A DNA stretch of 16,211 bases from Bacteroidetes bacterium QH_1_64_81 (GCA_003022655.1 PXSX01000328.1:1-16211), one strand, 5' to 3'. Counted from the first letter of the stretch, positions 1-6,812 are shown. Notes: generated by a model from the letters alone, not told the origin. Made by a program: numbers and translations.

Positions 1-130
1 ACCTTCGGAGGATTCATCGCTGGAACTCAAGTCAGCTTCGCAGAGTGCAGGCCGCTTGAAAATACGAAAATCGTCGGGCAACTGCGTAAGCCCTAAAACC
101 GTTGGAATACCAGTGGTTATCCGACCTGCC

Positions 131-196
131 GATTCGTATTATGCCGATCGGCATAATGGGATATGACCGAATCAATCGGCATAAGATATGTTATGC
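131..196 (+). other. Probable attC site, right part, ending in core box GTTATGC
   Basis: GTTATGC at 190-196 is identical to the closing box of the two clear attC sites downstream, and it sits about 50 bases before the next ORF, as expected for a cassette junction. The sequence before it is rich in inverted repeats: GATTCG (131-136) faces CGAATC (167-172), and ATCGGCATAA at 175-184 repeats the arm of the palindrome at 138-157. I could not find a matching opening box (GCATAAC or RYYYAAC) further left, so the left arm is either diverged or outside the window. Confidence 0.5.
138..157. repeat. Perfect 20-bp palindrome
   Basis: ATTATGCCGATCGGCATAAT is its own reverse complement. A further half-site, ATCGGCATAA, follows at 175-184. 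The palindrome can be the tip of the stem of the attC-like site that ends at 196. It could alternatively be a dimeric operator upstream of the ORF at 245. The sequence alone does not separate the two, but the cassette context favours the first. Confidence 0.7.
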
Positions 197-244
197 GCCT
201 GAACAAATATCTCGTTCTTCCCCGAAATAGAGTGATTGAGACCA

Positions 245-667
245 ATGTATGAGGAGCTGTTTTCTCGATTTACAGAGGAGTTCAAGTCCTCGATAGAGGA
301 TCCCGACCTCCATCTGAGCTACACGGATCGACAGCGGATCAAGGGAGGCGAATACGCCGAAGTCGCGGAAAAGAAGCTTCCTGCGCTTGAACGCAGAATC
401 TATTGGGCAAAAGCAAATGCAGGAGTTGCAGCAGCGCTCCTCGCCTTCGGGGCCGTGCTAACGGCCCTTTCTCTAGTGGAGATTGGGGAAGGTTGGACTC
501 TAGAGGAATTTTTCTTTCCACTCTTCTTCGCCTTCTGTATGGGAATTGCAGCCCTGGGAGGAATGTGGAGAATGATGAAGCTAGAGAGGCAGCGGCTGCT
601 TTGTGAACTAGTAGCAGCTTACAGTGAAGAGGAGGCGGTCGAGGATGAGGAAATAGCAGCCGCATAA
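245..667 (+). CDS. Cassette-borne small membrane protein, two predicted helices, function unknown
   Basis: A 140-residue protein I do not recognise. The N-terminal half (residues 1-56) is charged and probably helical. Two hydrophobic segments follow, roughly residues 57-78 and 89-108, separated by a short acidic loop, so a hairpin in the inner membrane is likely. The C-terminal tail ends in a Glu-rich stretch. I chose ATG at 245; a TTG at 236 in the same frame would add three residues. There is no clear Shine-Dalgarno sequence. The TAA stop (665-667) lies inside the opening box of the attC site at 662-853, so ORF and recombination site travel as one cassette. GC and codon use are weaker than in the housekeeping genes to the right, in line with acquisition. 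The start lies about 50 bases after the previous core box, and expression probably depends on a promoter upstream in the array or within that short leader. Confidence 0.7.
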   Translation: MYEELFSRFTEEFKSSIEDPDLHLSYTDRQRIKGGEYAEVAEKKLPALERRIYWAKANAGVAAALLAFGAVLTALSLVEIGEGWTLEEFFFPLFFAFCMGIAALGGMWRMMKLERQRLLCELVAAYSEEEAVEDEEIAAA

Positions 668-853
668 CCCGTCCACTACACCTGAACCCGGGCTGTTGCC
701 ACTTTCGAGCGGTCGCGGTAGAGCAGTTCGACTTCGCTTACCGAGAGTGACGACGCGAGAAAGTGGAAGCTCCGGCATGCTACATGGTTCAAACGGTTGC
801 GACCAGGATTGAACGGTTTTCTCTCCCGGGTCAGGTGAGTTTGAGCGTTATGC
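662..853 (+). other. attC recombination site of cassette 1 (long form, 192 bp)
   Basis: The site opens with GCATAAC (662-668) and closes with its exact complement GTTATGC (847-853). Next to these, CACCTGAACCCGGG (679-692) pairs with CCCGGGTCAGGTG (825-837) with one unpaired A in the left arm, and the ACT just outside pairs after a second unpaired A. Further in, CCACTTTC (699-706) pairs with GAAAGTGG (759-766), and GTTCAA (787-792) faces TTGAAC (809-814). Bulged bases confined to the left arm are what integron integrases use to choose the bottom strand. The length is near the upper end of known attC sites. Confidence 0.75.
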
Positions 854-943
854 AGAGCCAAGGGTCTGTAGTTACCTGCACCGGCAGAGGTGTAATGTAA
901 GCAGAGGACGTTCTTCAGATTCCCAAATATTAGGATTTGAGCA

Positions 944-1348
944 ATGCGACACTCTTCTTTTCTTTCCTACGCTCTGATCCTAGTATTCCTCATCGTCGGT
1001 GGGTGCTCTCTGAGGGATTCGAATGAGTCCGTTACAGACAGGATGATAACTGACTTTTCTAGGTTCTCTCAGGATTCGACACTACTGGTCGGCGAGTGGC
1101 ACTGGAGGCGAACGGTGTGCTGCTTCGGTGATCTTGGGGTCGAGACGCCGGAGACCACCGGTGAAACGGAAACGCTCGTTGTGACAGAGAACGATTCCGT
1201 CGAAGTATACCGAAACGAGAAGCTGGAAGAGCGGACGACACTGGAAGACTACCTGAATCGAGCGCAGTGGGGAGTGACGGAAGATAGTCTTGTGGTAAGC
1301 ACGGCATACATAGACGGGCCACAGGATGTCTACATCCGTGGGAAGTAG
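944..1348 (+). CDS. Cassette-borne lipoprotein, lipocalin-like
   Basis: A 134-residue secreted lipoprotein. Residues 1-20 form a type II signal peptide (MRHS, then a hydrophobic core), and the lipobox is VGGC with Cys21 as the lipidation site. The mature part begins with a polar linker, and from about residue 48 it has the pattern G.W.W, then TPETTGETETL, then VEVYRNEKLEERTT. That resembles the small lipocalin-like proteins common in Bacteroidota, where the tPeStG..tL pattern is followed by a residue run ending in Y.N. I infer a small beta-barrel at the outer membrane or in the periplasm; the ligand is unknown. It starts about 90 bases after the core box of the previous attC site and is followed 23 bases after its stop by the attC site at 1372, so it is the only gene of cassette 2. 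There is no visible Shine-Dalgarno sequence. The lipoprotein call is firm; the lipocalin-like call is moderate. Confidence 0.75.
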   Translation: MRHSSFLSYALILVFLIVGGCSLRDSNESVTDRMITDFSRFSQDSTLLVGEWHWRRTVCCFGDLGVETPETTGETETLVVTENDSVEVYRNEKLEERTTLEDYLNRAQWGVTEDSLVVSTAYIDGPQDVYIRGK

Positions 1349-1371
1349 TTTCCGGTGCGTAATAAGTTACT

Positions 1372-1485
1372 GCATAACCCTTCATTGCAGCCGACGATGG
1401 GCTGATAGCATTTTCAAAAGTTGTCGTCTCCTACTCCCTCTTCGTACGCTTCGAAGCCCGTCGCGGCTGAATGTAACCGTTATGC
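1372..1485 (+). other. attC recombination site of cassette 2 (114 bp)
   Basis: GCATAAC (1372-1378) and its exact complement GTTATGC (1479-1485) bound the site. Inside, CATTGCAGCCG (1383-1393) pairs with CGGCTGAATG (1464-1473) and leaves a single unpaired G at about 1387. Further in, GGGC (1399-1402) can pair with GCCC (1456-1459). Opening box, short spacer, arm with one extra base in the left half, central spacer, complementary arm, closing box: this is the textbook attC layout, and it is the clearest of the three sites. Confidence 0.8.
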
Positions 1486-1489
1486 GTAG

Positions 1490-1627
1490 CCGAAGCGGAA
1501 AAAGATCTCGTCTCTCAAGACGGTCGAGTATCTTGAGGAGCGGGCCGAGCGAGGGAGTCGGGAGAAGTTCGAACGTGTCTTGGCGAAGATGCCGGACAAG
1601 GAGCCAGAAGAGCACGATAAGCTGTAA
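1490..1627 (+). pseudogene. Remnant ORF of a third cassette, no usable start codon
   Basis: One frame is open for 45 codons, ending at TAA 1625-1627. It reads as a plausible charged helical protein: LKTVEYLEERAERG near the start and LAKMPDKEPEEHDKL at the C-terminus. It resembles in style the short proteins often encoded upstream of toxin genes, but I cannot name a family. The frame is closed by TAG at 1487-1489, and no ATG, GTG or TTG occurs before the Met near the C-terminus. The ATG inside the attC core box (1482-1484) is in another frame. A single extra A in the run at 1498-1502 would join that ATG to this ORF, so a one-base deletion is a simple explanation. No attC site follows, so the array appears to end here in a damaged cassette. 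Between 1628 and 1773 I see no gene. Confidence 0.4.
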
Positions 1628-1773
1628 TCGCTTCGTATTCATGTACGTAGGCCGTATAATATCCGCTGTAGCTGACGAAGGGCCGTTGCCGCGGTCGGTC
1701 ATGGTTAGCCGAGCAGGGTCGATTCCGCCAATCGGTGGGGACCACGCTGGCGGATTGTGAGGGACGAAGCGGC

Positions 1774-2418
1774 TCACAAGTCGAGCACGCGCTGCAGGAA
1801 CGCGTCTGGGGCCGGGAGGGTGTCGAGCAGCAGGTCGGGGGCGTGCGGGGACAGCTCGTCGCGGCTGTAGCGGCCAGTGCAGACGGCCACCACGCGGGCC
1901 CCGGCGGCTCGGGCGCACTCGATGCGAAATGCCCGTCCGGCATGATTCCTCGCCCGGCGGGTGGCGAGGGCTGGGAGGCGATTGCGCTCGGCATGGTCGC
2001 TGCCAAAGGCGCCGACGGGAAAGTAGTCGGCAAGCCCCTGCGCCCCCAGCTTCTCGTACGCGATGGGCTCCACGTTCCCCGTTACCAGTCCCAGGTGGGC
2101 GTCGGGATGGTCGTCCAGTCGCGGCAGCAGAGGAGAGACGCCCGGCAGCACCTCCACATCCGCCGGGCGGAGGGCCCCCCGCATGGTGTCCACGTAGGTC
2201 GTGATGACCGCCTCGATCATCGCGTCGGTCGTAGGCAGGTCGTTGTGGGCCAGCACCGCTTCAATGATGGCCGGGTCTGTACGACCGGAAAACGGCACCC
2301 CGTCCAGGGAAATGGGCTGGTCCGTGTGCGACGAAAGGGCCTCGTTGACGGCCTCCGTCGTCGTCCGTCGGTGGGTCCCGCCGACACGGGCTGGAAGAAT
2401 TCAGCAACAATAGAACAT
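1774..2418 (-). pseudogene. HAD-superfamily hydrolase, decayed (motifs I and IV missing)
   Basis: The frame from about 2400 down to 1774 encodes a phosphoglycolate-phosphatase-like HAD cap and core: VGGTHRRTTTEAVNEAL, the PFSGRTDPAII segment, LPGVSPLLPRL, then LGLVTGNVEPIAYEKLG, which carries motif II (TGN), and GAFGSDHAERNRLPALA. Two essential pieces are absent. At the N-terminus, the expected LFDIDGTLL segment with the nucleophile Asp is replaced by MFYCC, a stop codon (2401-2403) and ILPAR in the same frame. Near 1926, AF is joined directly to RIECARAAGARVVAV, so the usual IVGDTPRD segment with the Mg-binding Asp is missing, a loss I estimate at 14-17 codons. Without both acidic motifs the protein cannot be an active HAD phosphatase. 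The gene diverges from polA. A GTG at 2298 could give a 174-residue product, but it would lack the nucleophile. Confidence 0.65.
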
Positions 2419-2565
2419 GGACGGTCCGTACGGGGGAGACACTGAATCTCGTGACCCTGCCGGGCATTAAACGAAGCGGTTTTCGCCGTTGGTTGACGCC
2501 CGGCTTCCAGCGGTGGGCGCCCGGCATCGACACACCGTTTCTCCCGACAGTCTACATCGCCAACC

Positions 2566-5343
2566 ATGTCCATTCCCGACGCCGCCCCGGACGACAACGC
2601 ACTGTACCTCATCGACGCGATGTCGTTGGCCTACCGGGCGCACTACATCTTTATCAGCCGCCCCCTCATCAACTCGAAGGGACAGAATACCTCTGCGGCG
2701 TACGGGTTTACGAACTCGCTCCTCAAGCTGATTGAGGACCATTCCATCGAGCACGCCGCGGTGGTGTTCGACGAAGGAGAAGAGGACACCTTCCGGAAAG
2801 AAATGTACGAGGACTACAAGGCCAACCGGGATCCGCCCCCGGACGAGCTGCTGGAGAATATTCCCTACATCAAAGAGATCGTGAAGGGGCTCGACATTCC
2901 GGTCCTGGAGGTCCCGGGGGTGGAGGCCGACGACGTGATCGGCACGCTCGCCAGGCAGGCCGAGGGGGACGGGGCCGACGTCGTGATCGTGTCGCCCGAC
3001 AAGGACTTCAAGCAGCTCCTCAGCGACAAAGTCTCCATCTACAAGCCCGCAAAGGGCGATCAGGACTTTGAGATTAAGACCGGTGAGACCTTCCGGGAGG
3101 AGTACGGCCTGGATCCGGCCCAGTTTGTCGACATGCTGGCGCTGATGGGGGACAGCAGCGACAACGTGCCGGGCGTGTACGGCATCGGCGAGAAGACGGC
3201 CCAGAAACTGCTGCGCGAGCATCATTCCGTGGAGAACTTGATCGACCACGCCGATGACCTGAGCGGCAAGCGGGCCCGCGACGGGATGCAGGAGCACGCC
3301 GAGGAGGCCCGCCTCAGCAAACGGCTCGTCCGCATCCGAACGGAGCTCGACGTGGGCCTGGAGTGGCATCAGCTTCGCCGCGAAGAGCCGGACGAGCAGA
3401 AGCTCACGGCCCTCTTCCAAGAGCTCGAGTTCGAATCGCTCGCCGATCGGCTCGATCTGGACGGGGGGACCCAACCCGACGCATCGGAGGACGAGGACGA
3501 AGATCTGGCATTCGACTTCGGGCCGTACGAGGAGGTGCAGGAGCTCAACCCGGACGCGGTCGACTACAACGTGGTGGAGACCGAAGAGGAGCTCCGGGCG
3601 TTTGCCGACCGGCTCAACGAGCAGTCCCGCTACGCCATCGACACGGAGGCGAGCTCGAAGGAGCCGATGTACGCCGATCTCGTCGGTCTTTCCTTCAGTG
3701 CGGACGCGGAGACGGCCACGTACGTGCCCACGCCCCTTCCCGACGACACCTCCACCGACGCGGTGCTGGACGTGCTGGGGCCGGTGCTCGAGCAAGAAAC
3801 CAAAAAGGCAGGCCACAATCTGAAATACGACCTCCTCCTGCTGAAGCAGCACGGGGTGGACGTAGCCGGCCCGCTGTTCGATACGATGGTGGCCCACTAC
3901 CTCGTGGCCCCCGAGCAGAACCACAACCTCGGGGACGTGGCGCGGTCGGTGCTCAACTACAAAATGGTCCCCATCTCCGAGCTGATCGGCGACGACACGG
4001 ACCGGGACTCGATGCGCGAGGTGGACGTGGAGGAGGCCGCCCCCTACGCCTGCGAGGACGCGGACATTGCCCTCCGCCTGGCCGACGACCTGAAGGCCCA
4101 GCTGGACGAGAGCAATGTTCTCGACATTGCCCACGACATCGAGTTTCCCCTCGTCCACGTGCTCGCAGCGATGGAGCACACCGGCATCACGCTCGATACC
4201 GACGTGCTCGACGAAATTTCGACCGGGCTGGAGGACCGCCTGAACGAAATCGAGGAGGACATCTTTGAGCTGGCCGGGGAGGAGTTCAACATCAACTCCC
4301 CTCAGCAGCTCGCTGAGATCCTGTTCGAGAAGCTCGACCTCCCCGTCGTCACGAAGACGCCGACCGGCAAGCCCTCGACCAAGGAAAGCGTCCTTCAGGA
4401 GCTCTCCACCGAGCACGACATTCCGGGCCTCGTGCTCGACTGGCGCTCCACCTACAAGCTCAAGAGCACGTACCTGGACAGCCTGGGCGAGCTCGTCAAT
4501 CCCGAGACGGGACGACTTCACACTAGCTTCAACCAGACGCGCACCGCGACGGGCCGTCTCTCCTCCAGCGACCCGAATCTTCAGAACATCCCCATCCGCA
4601 CCGAGCTGGGGCGACAAATCCGACGGGCCTTCGTCCCTGCGGAGGACTGGACGCTCCTCACCGCCGACTATGCGCAGATCGAGCTCCGCATCCTGGCGTC
4701 CATGAGTGGCGACGAGGCCATGCAGGAGACCTTCCGGAAGGACGGCGACATACATACCGACGCGGCGTCGCGAGTCTACGACATCGACCCCGACGAGGTG
4801 ACCCCCGATCAGCGCAGCAAGGCGAAAGAAGTCAACTACGGGATTCCGTACGGCATCTCGCCGTGGGGGCTCGCCCAGCGGATGCGCATGCCGGTCGACG
4901 AGGCGCAAGACATCATTAAACAGTACCGGAAGTCGTACCCCGGTGTCTCGCGGCTCTTGAACGAGCTGGTGGAGAAGGCGCAGGAGAAGGGCTACGCCGA
5001 GACACTTCTCGGTCGCCGCCGCTATCTTCCCAACATTGACAGCTCCAACAGTAACGAGCGCAGCGCCGCCGAGCGCGTGGCGGTCAACATGCCCATCCAG
5101 GGCACGCAGGCGGACATGATCAAAATCGCGATGAACCGAATCCACGAGCGCCTCGCCGACGAAGATTGGGCGACGCAAATGCTCCTTCAGGTTCATGACG
5201 AGCTCGTCTTCGAGGTACCGCCCGATGAGGTGTCGGAGGTGCAGTCCATGATCAATCAAGAAATGAAAGATGCCCTCCCGCTCGACGACGTGCCGGTCGT
5301 GGTCGACATCGACGGGGGCGCCCACTGGCTCGACGCGCACTGA
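2566..5343 (+). CDS. polA: DNA polymerase I
   Basis: Fills gaps and removes RNA primers and damaged bases in replication and repair. At 925 residues it is the size of E. coli Pol I. Three domains are intact. The 5' nuclease (about 1-300) has Asp17 in YLIDAMS, the EADDVIG acidic cluster (120-126) and the MGDSSDNVPGVYGIGEKTA helix-hairpin-helix region. The 3'-5' exonuclease (about 330-510) keeps Exo I (Asp359, Glu361), Exo II (HNLKYD) and Exo III (YACEDAD), so proofreading should work. The polymerase domain (about 545-925) has motif A with Asp701 (TADYAQIELR), motif B with Lys754 in KEVNYGIPYG, and motif C with Asp878-Glu879 (VHDELVF). Tyr758 sits where E. coli has Phe762, the position that controls discrimination against dideoxynucleotides. 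An acidic linker near residues 304-330 fits a halophile. The ATG at 2566 has no Shine-Dalgarno sequence. The gene diverges from the HAD pseudogene across a 147-bp gap. Confidence 0.97.
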   Translation: MSIPDAAPDDNALYLIDAMSLAYRAHYIFISRPLINSKGQNTSAAYGFTNSLLKLIEDHSIEHAAVVFDEGEEDTFRKEMYEDYKANRDPPPDELLENIPYIKEIVKGLDIPVLEVPGVEADDVIGTLARQAEGDGADVVIVSPDKDFKQLLSDKVSIYKPAKGDQDFEIKTGETFREEYGLDPAQFVDMLALMGDSSDNVPGVYGIGEKTAQKLLREHHSVENLIDHADDLSGKRARDGMQEHAEEARLSKRLVRIRTELDVGLEWHQLRREEPDEQKLTALFQELEFESLADRLDLDGGTQPDASEDEDEDLAFDFGPYEEVQELNPDAVDYNVVETEEELRAFADRLNEQSRYAIDTEASSKEPMYADLVGLSFSADAETATYVPTPLPDDTSTDAVLDVLGPVLEQETKKAGHNLKYDLLLLKQHGVDVAGPLFDTMVAHYLVAPEQNHNLGDVARSVLNYKMVPISELIGDDTDRDSMREVDVEEAAPYACEDADIALRLADDLKAQLDESNVLDIAHDIEFPLVHVLAAMEHTGITLDTDVLDEISTGLEDRLNEIEEDIFELAGEEFNINSPQQLAEILFEKLDLPVVTKTPTGKPSTKESVLQELSTEHDIPGLVLDWRSTYKLKSTYLDSLGELVNPETGRLHTSFNQTRTATGRLSSSDPNLQNIPIRTELGRQIRRAFVPAEDWTLLTADYAQIELRILASMSGDEAMQETFRKDGDIHTDAASRVYDIDPDEVTPDQRSKAKEVNYGIPYGISPWGLAQRMRMPVDEAQDIIKQYRKSYPGVSRLLNELVEKAQEKGYAETLLGRRRYLPNIDSSNSNERSAAERVAVNMPIQGTQADMIKIAMNRIHERLADEDWATQMLLQVHDELVFEVPPDEVSEVQSMINQEMKDALPLDDVPVVVDIDGGAHWLDAH

Positions 5344-5352
5344 GAATGATAC

Positions 5353-5397
5353 GTGATGAGTGATGCGTGAGGGCGTCCATCACGAATCATGCGTCAC
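5353..5397 (+). repeat. Inverted heptamer repeat after polA, possible terminator
   Basis: Three heptamers, GTGATGA GTGATGC GTGAGGG (5353-5373), are followed after three bases by 21 bases (5377-5397) whose complement reads GTGACGC ATGATTC GTGATGG. The two arms match at 16 of 21 positions and can form a hairpin ten bases after the polA stop. There is no T-run behind it. The heptamers are the same family as those at 6696-6751. Confidence 0.55.
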
Positions 5398-5441
5398 CTC
5401 TCTTCAATCAACCGTAACTCTTCTCCGGACCCCATCCACGC

Positions 5442-6706
5442 ATGACCGAAACCACCACCGCCCCATCTCACGACATTCCCGCCGCCGTCGAGTTTCAGGA
5501 GACGTCGGACGGCATCGAATGTTACCGCCTTACTGAGAATGACCTCCGCGTCCTCCTCCTGCCGCAGGACGGGGCGCCGGTGGTTACGTCGATGGTGACC
5601 TACCACGTGGGGAGCCGCGACGAGCGCACGGGTCACACCGGCGCCACCCACATGCTGGAGCACCTCATGTTTAAAGGCACGGAGCGCTATCACAAGCGGA
5701 AAGGGACCTCGATCTTCGGGACCCTTCAGCGCGTGGGGGCGAAGGTCAACGCGTCGACCTGGCTCGATCGCACCAACTACTACGAGATGCTGCCTACCCA
5801 GCACCTCCCCCTCGCGCTCGACGTGGAGGCGGACCGGATGCGGGGGGCGCTGCTCGACCCCGGCGACGTCGAGGACGAGCGGACGGTCATCCTTAACGAA
5901 CGGGACCGCAATCAGAATGATCCGGTCTCGCGGCTGTTCGATGAGGTGTGGGGCGCGGCGTTCGTCGCCCATCCGTACCACCATCCCACGATTGGATGGA
6001 AGAGCGACATCGAATCGATCACGCCCGACGGCCTCCGAGAGTACTACGACACCTTCTACTGGCCCAACAACGCGACGCTCTCGATCGTGGGCCAGTTTGA
6101 TCGCCCCAAGGTGCTCGCGGAGGTGGCCGAGCGATTCGGGCAGATCGACGCCGCTCCGCATGAGATTCCGCAGGTGACCACCGCCGAGCCGGAGCAGAGC
6201 GGCCCTCGGCGCGTGACGGTCCGGCAAGACGGCCAGCTCGGAGCGGTCCTCATGGGGTTCAAGTCGCCGCCCGCCCTCAGGGCAGTCGCCTCTACCGCCG
6301 CTGCACGGACCAGGGCCTCACGAGCGACGTGTTTGGGATCAACTTTCGCCTCCGCGACCCTGGGCTCTTCTCGGTGTTTGCGTACCTGGCGCCCGACCAG
6401 GATCACGAGACGGTCGAGGATGCCATTTGGGAGACGATCGTCGACGTGAAAGAAAATGGCGTGACACAGGACGAGCTCGATCGAGCCCGTAGCCAGCTCC
6501 GCGCCCAGATCGCCTTCGACCGCGACGGACCGATGCGCGTCGCGTCGCAGCTCAACGAGGCCCTCGCCGCGGGTGACTGGAAGCTCTACACCCGGTATCT
6601 CGATCGGCTCGACCAGATCACCGTCCAGGACGTGCAGCGCGTCGCCCGGACCTATCTGACGAGCGACAAGATGACGGTCGGGCAGTACGTGCCGAGTGAT
6701 GCGTGA
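5442..6706 (+). pseudogene. M16 (pitrilysin-family) zinc peptidase, frameshifted
   Basis: This is the catalytic member of a two-gene M16 pair. Residues 70-74 are the inverted zinc motif HxxEH (HMLEH), and the distal zinc ligand is Glu153 in ILNERDR, so the N-terminal half looks functional. The reading frame breaks at 6278-6281. Frame 1 is coding through KSPPAL (codon 279, ending 6278) and then turns to nonsense, running to 6449. The correct continuation GSRLYRRCTDQGLTSDVFG begins at 6281 in another frame and runs to the stop at 6704-6706. The helix that normally lies between PP.. and SSRLY in this family, about 16-18 residues, is missing, so this is a deletion with frameshift and not a one-base slip. 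The two parts sum to about 420 residues, against 445 for the partner. The stop codon is supplied by the first heptamer repeats at 6696. No signal peptide is seen. An assembly error cannot be excluded. Confidence 0.75.
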
Positions 6707-6751
6707 AGCGTGATGCGTGAAGCGTGGAACGGAAAACGTTGAACGTCAGAC
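6696..6751 (+). repeat. Tandem heptamer array between the two M16 genes
   Basis: Eight consecutive 7-base units: GTGATGC GTGAAGC, the same pair again, then GTGGAAC, GGAAAAC, GTTGAAC, GTCAGAC. The first two pairs form a perfect 14-bp tandem duplication (6696-6709, 6710-6723); the later units are diverged around GTGAAAC. The array overlaps the last codons of the upstream M16 gene and provides its TGA stop (6704-6706). Confidence 0.75.
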
Positions 6752-6812
6752 CTGTCCGCATCACACAGAGAGGCTTTTCCAGATCCTTTTTCCATCCATC
6801 CAGAGTGTTCAA

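Larger units (their letters stand above)
1..1627 (+). mobile_element. Integron gene-cassette array, distal part (no integrase in window)
   Basis: Two complete cassettes and one broken one lie head to tail. Each complete unit is a single short forward ORF followed closely by an imperfect palindrome that opens with GCATAAC and closes with GTTATGC. By the usual cut point (after the G of the core site) cassette 1 spans about 191-847 and cassette 2 about 848-1479. In the first cassette the stop codon lies inside the opening GCATAAC box, as is common in integron cassettes. The arms inside both complete palindromes match except for single bulged bases, the strand-marking hallmark of attC sites. The stretch is visibly poorer in GC than the rest of the window. 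An intI gene and attI site would be expected to the left, outside the window. It could instead be an integrase-less cassette cluster. The core box GTTATGC departs by one base from the classical GTTRRRY consensus. Confidence 0.75.

Noticed and set aside
1..196. CRISPR array suspected from repeated GGCATAA/TTATGC words
   Set aside because: Repeats are short, inverted and unevenly spaced, with no direct repeats of 24-40 bases and spacers; the attC explanation fits better.
1735..2445. A 236-codon forward ORF opposite the HAD pseudogene
   Set aside because: Gly/Arg/Val-rich shadow frame without motifs; the minus strand shows clear HAD sequence.
2419..2565. Promoter with TTGACG at about 2492 before polA
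   Set aside because: No plausible -10 element at the right distance, and this lineage probably does not use the E. coli-type consensus.
2467..5340. A 957-codon open frame on the minus strand opposite polA
   Set aside because: It is a shadow of polA in GC-rich DNA: its sequence is Val/Leu/His/Arg-rich low-complexity protein with no family motif, while polA has complete catalytic motifs on the other strand.
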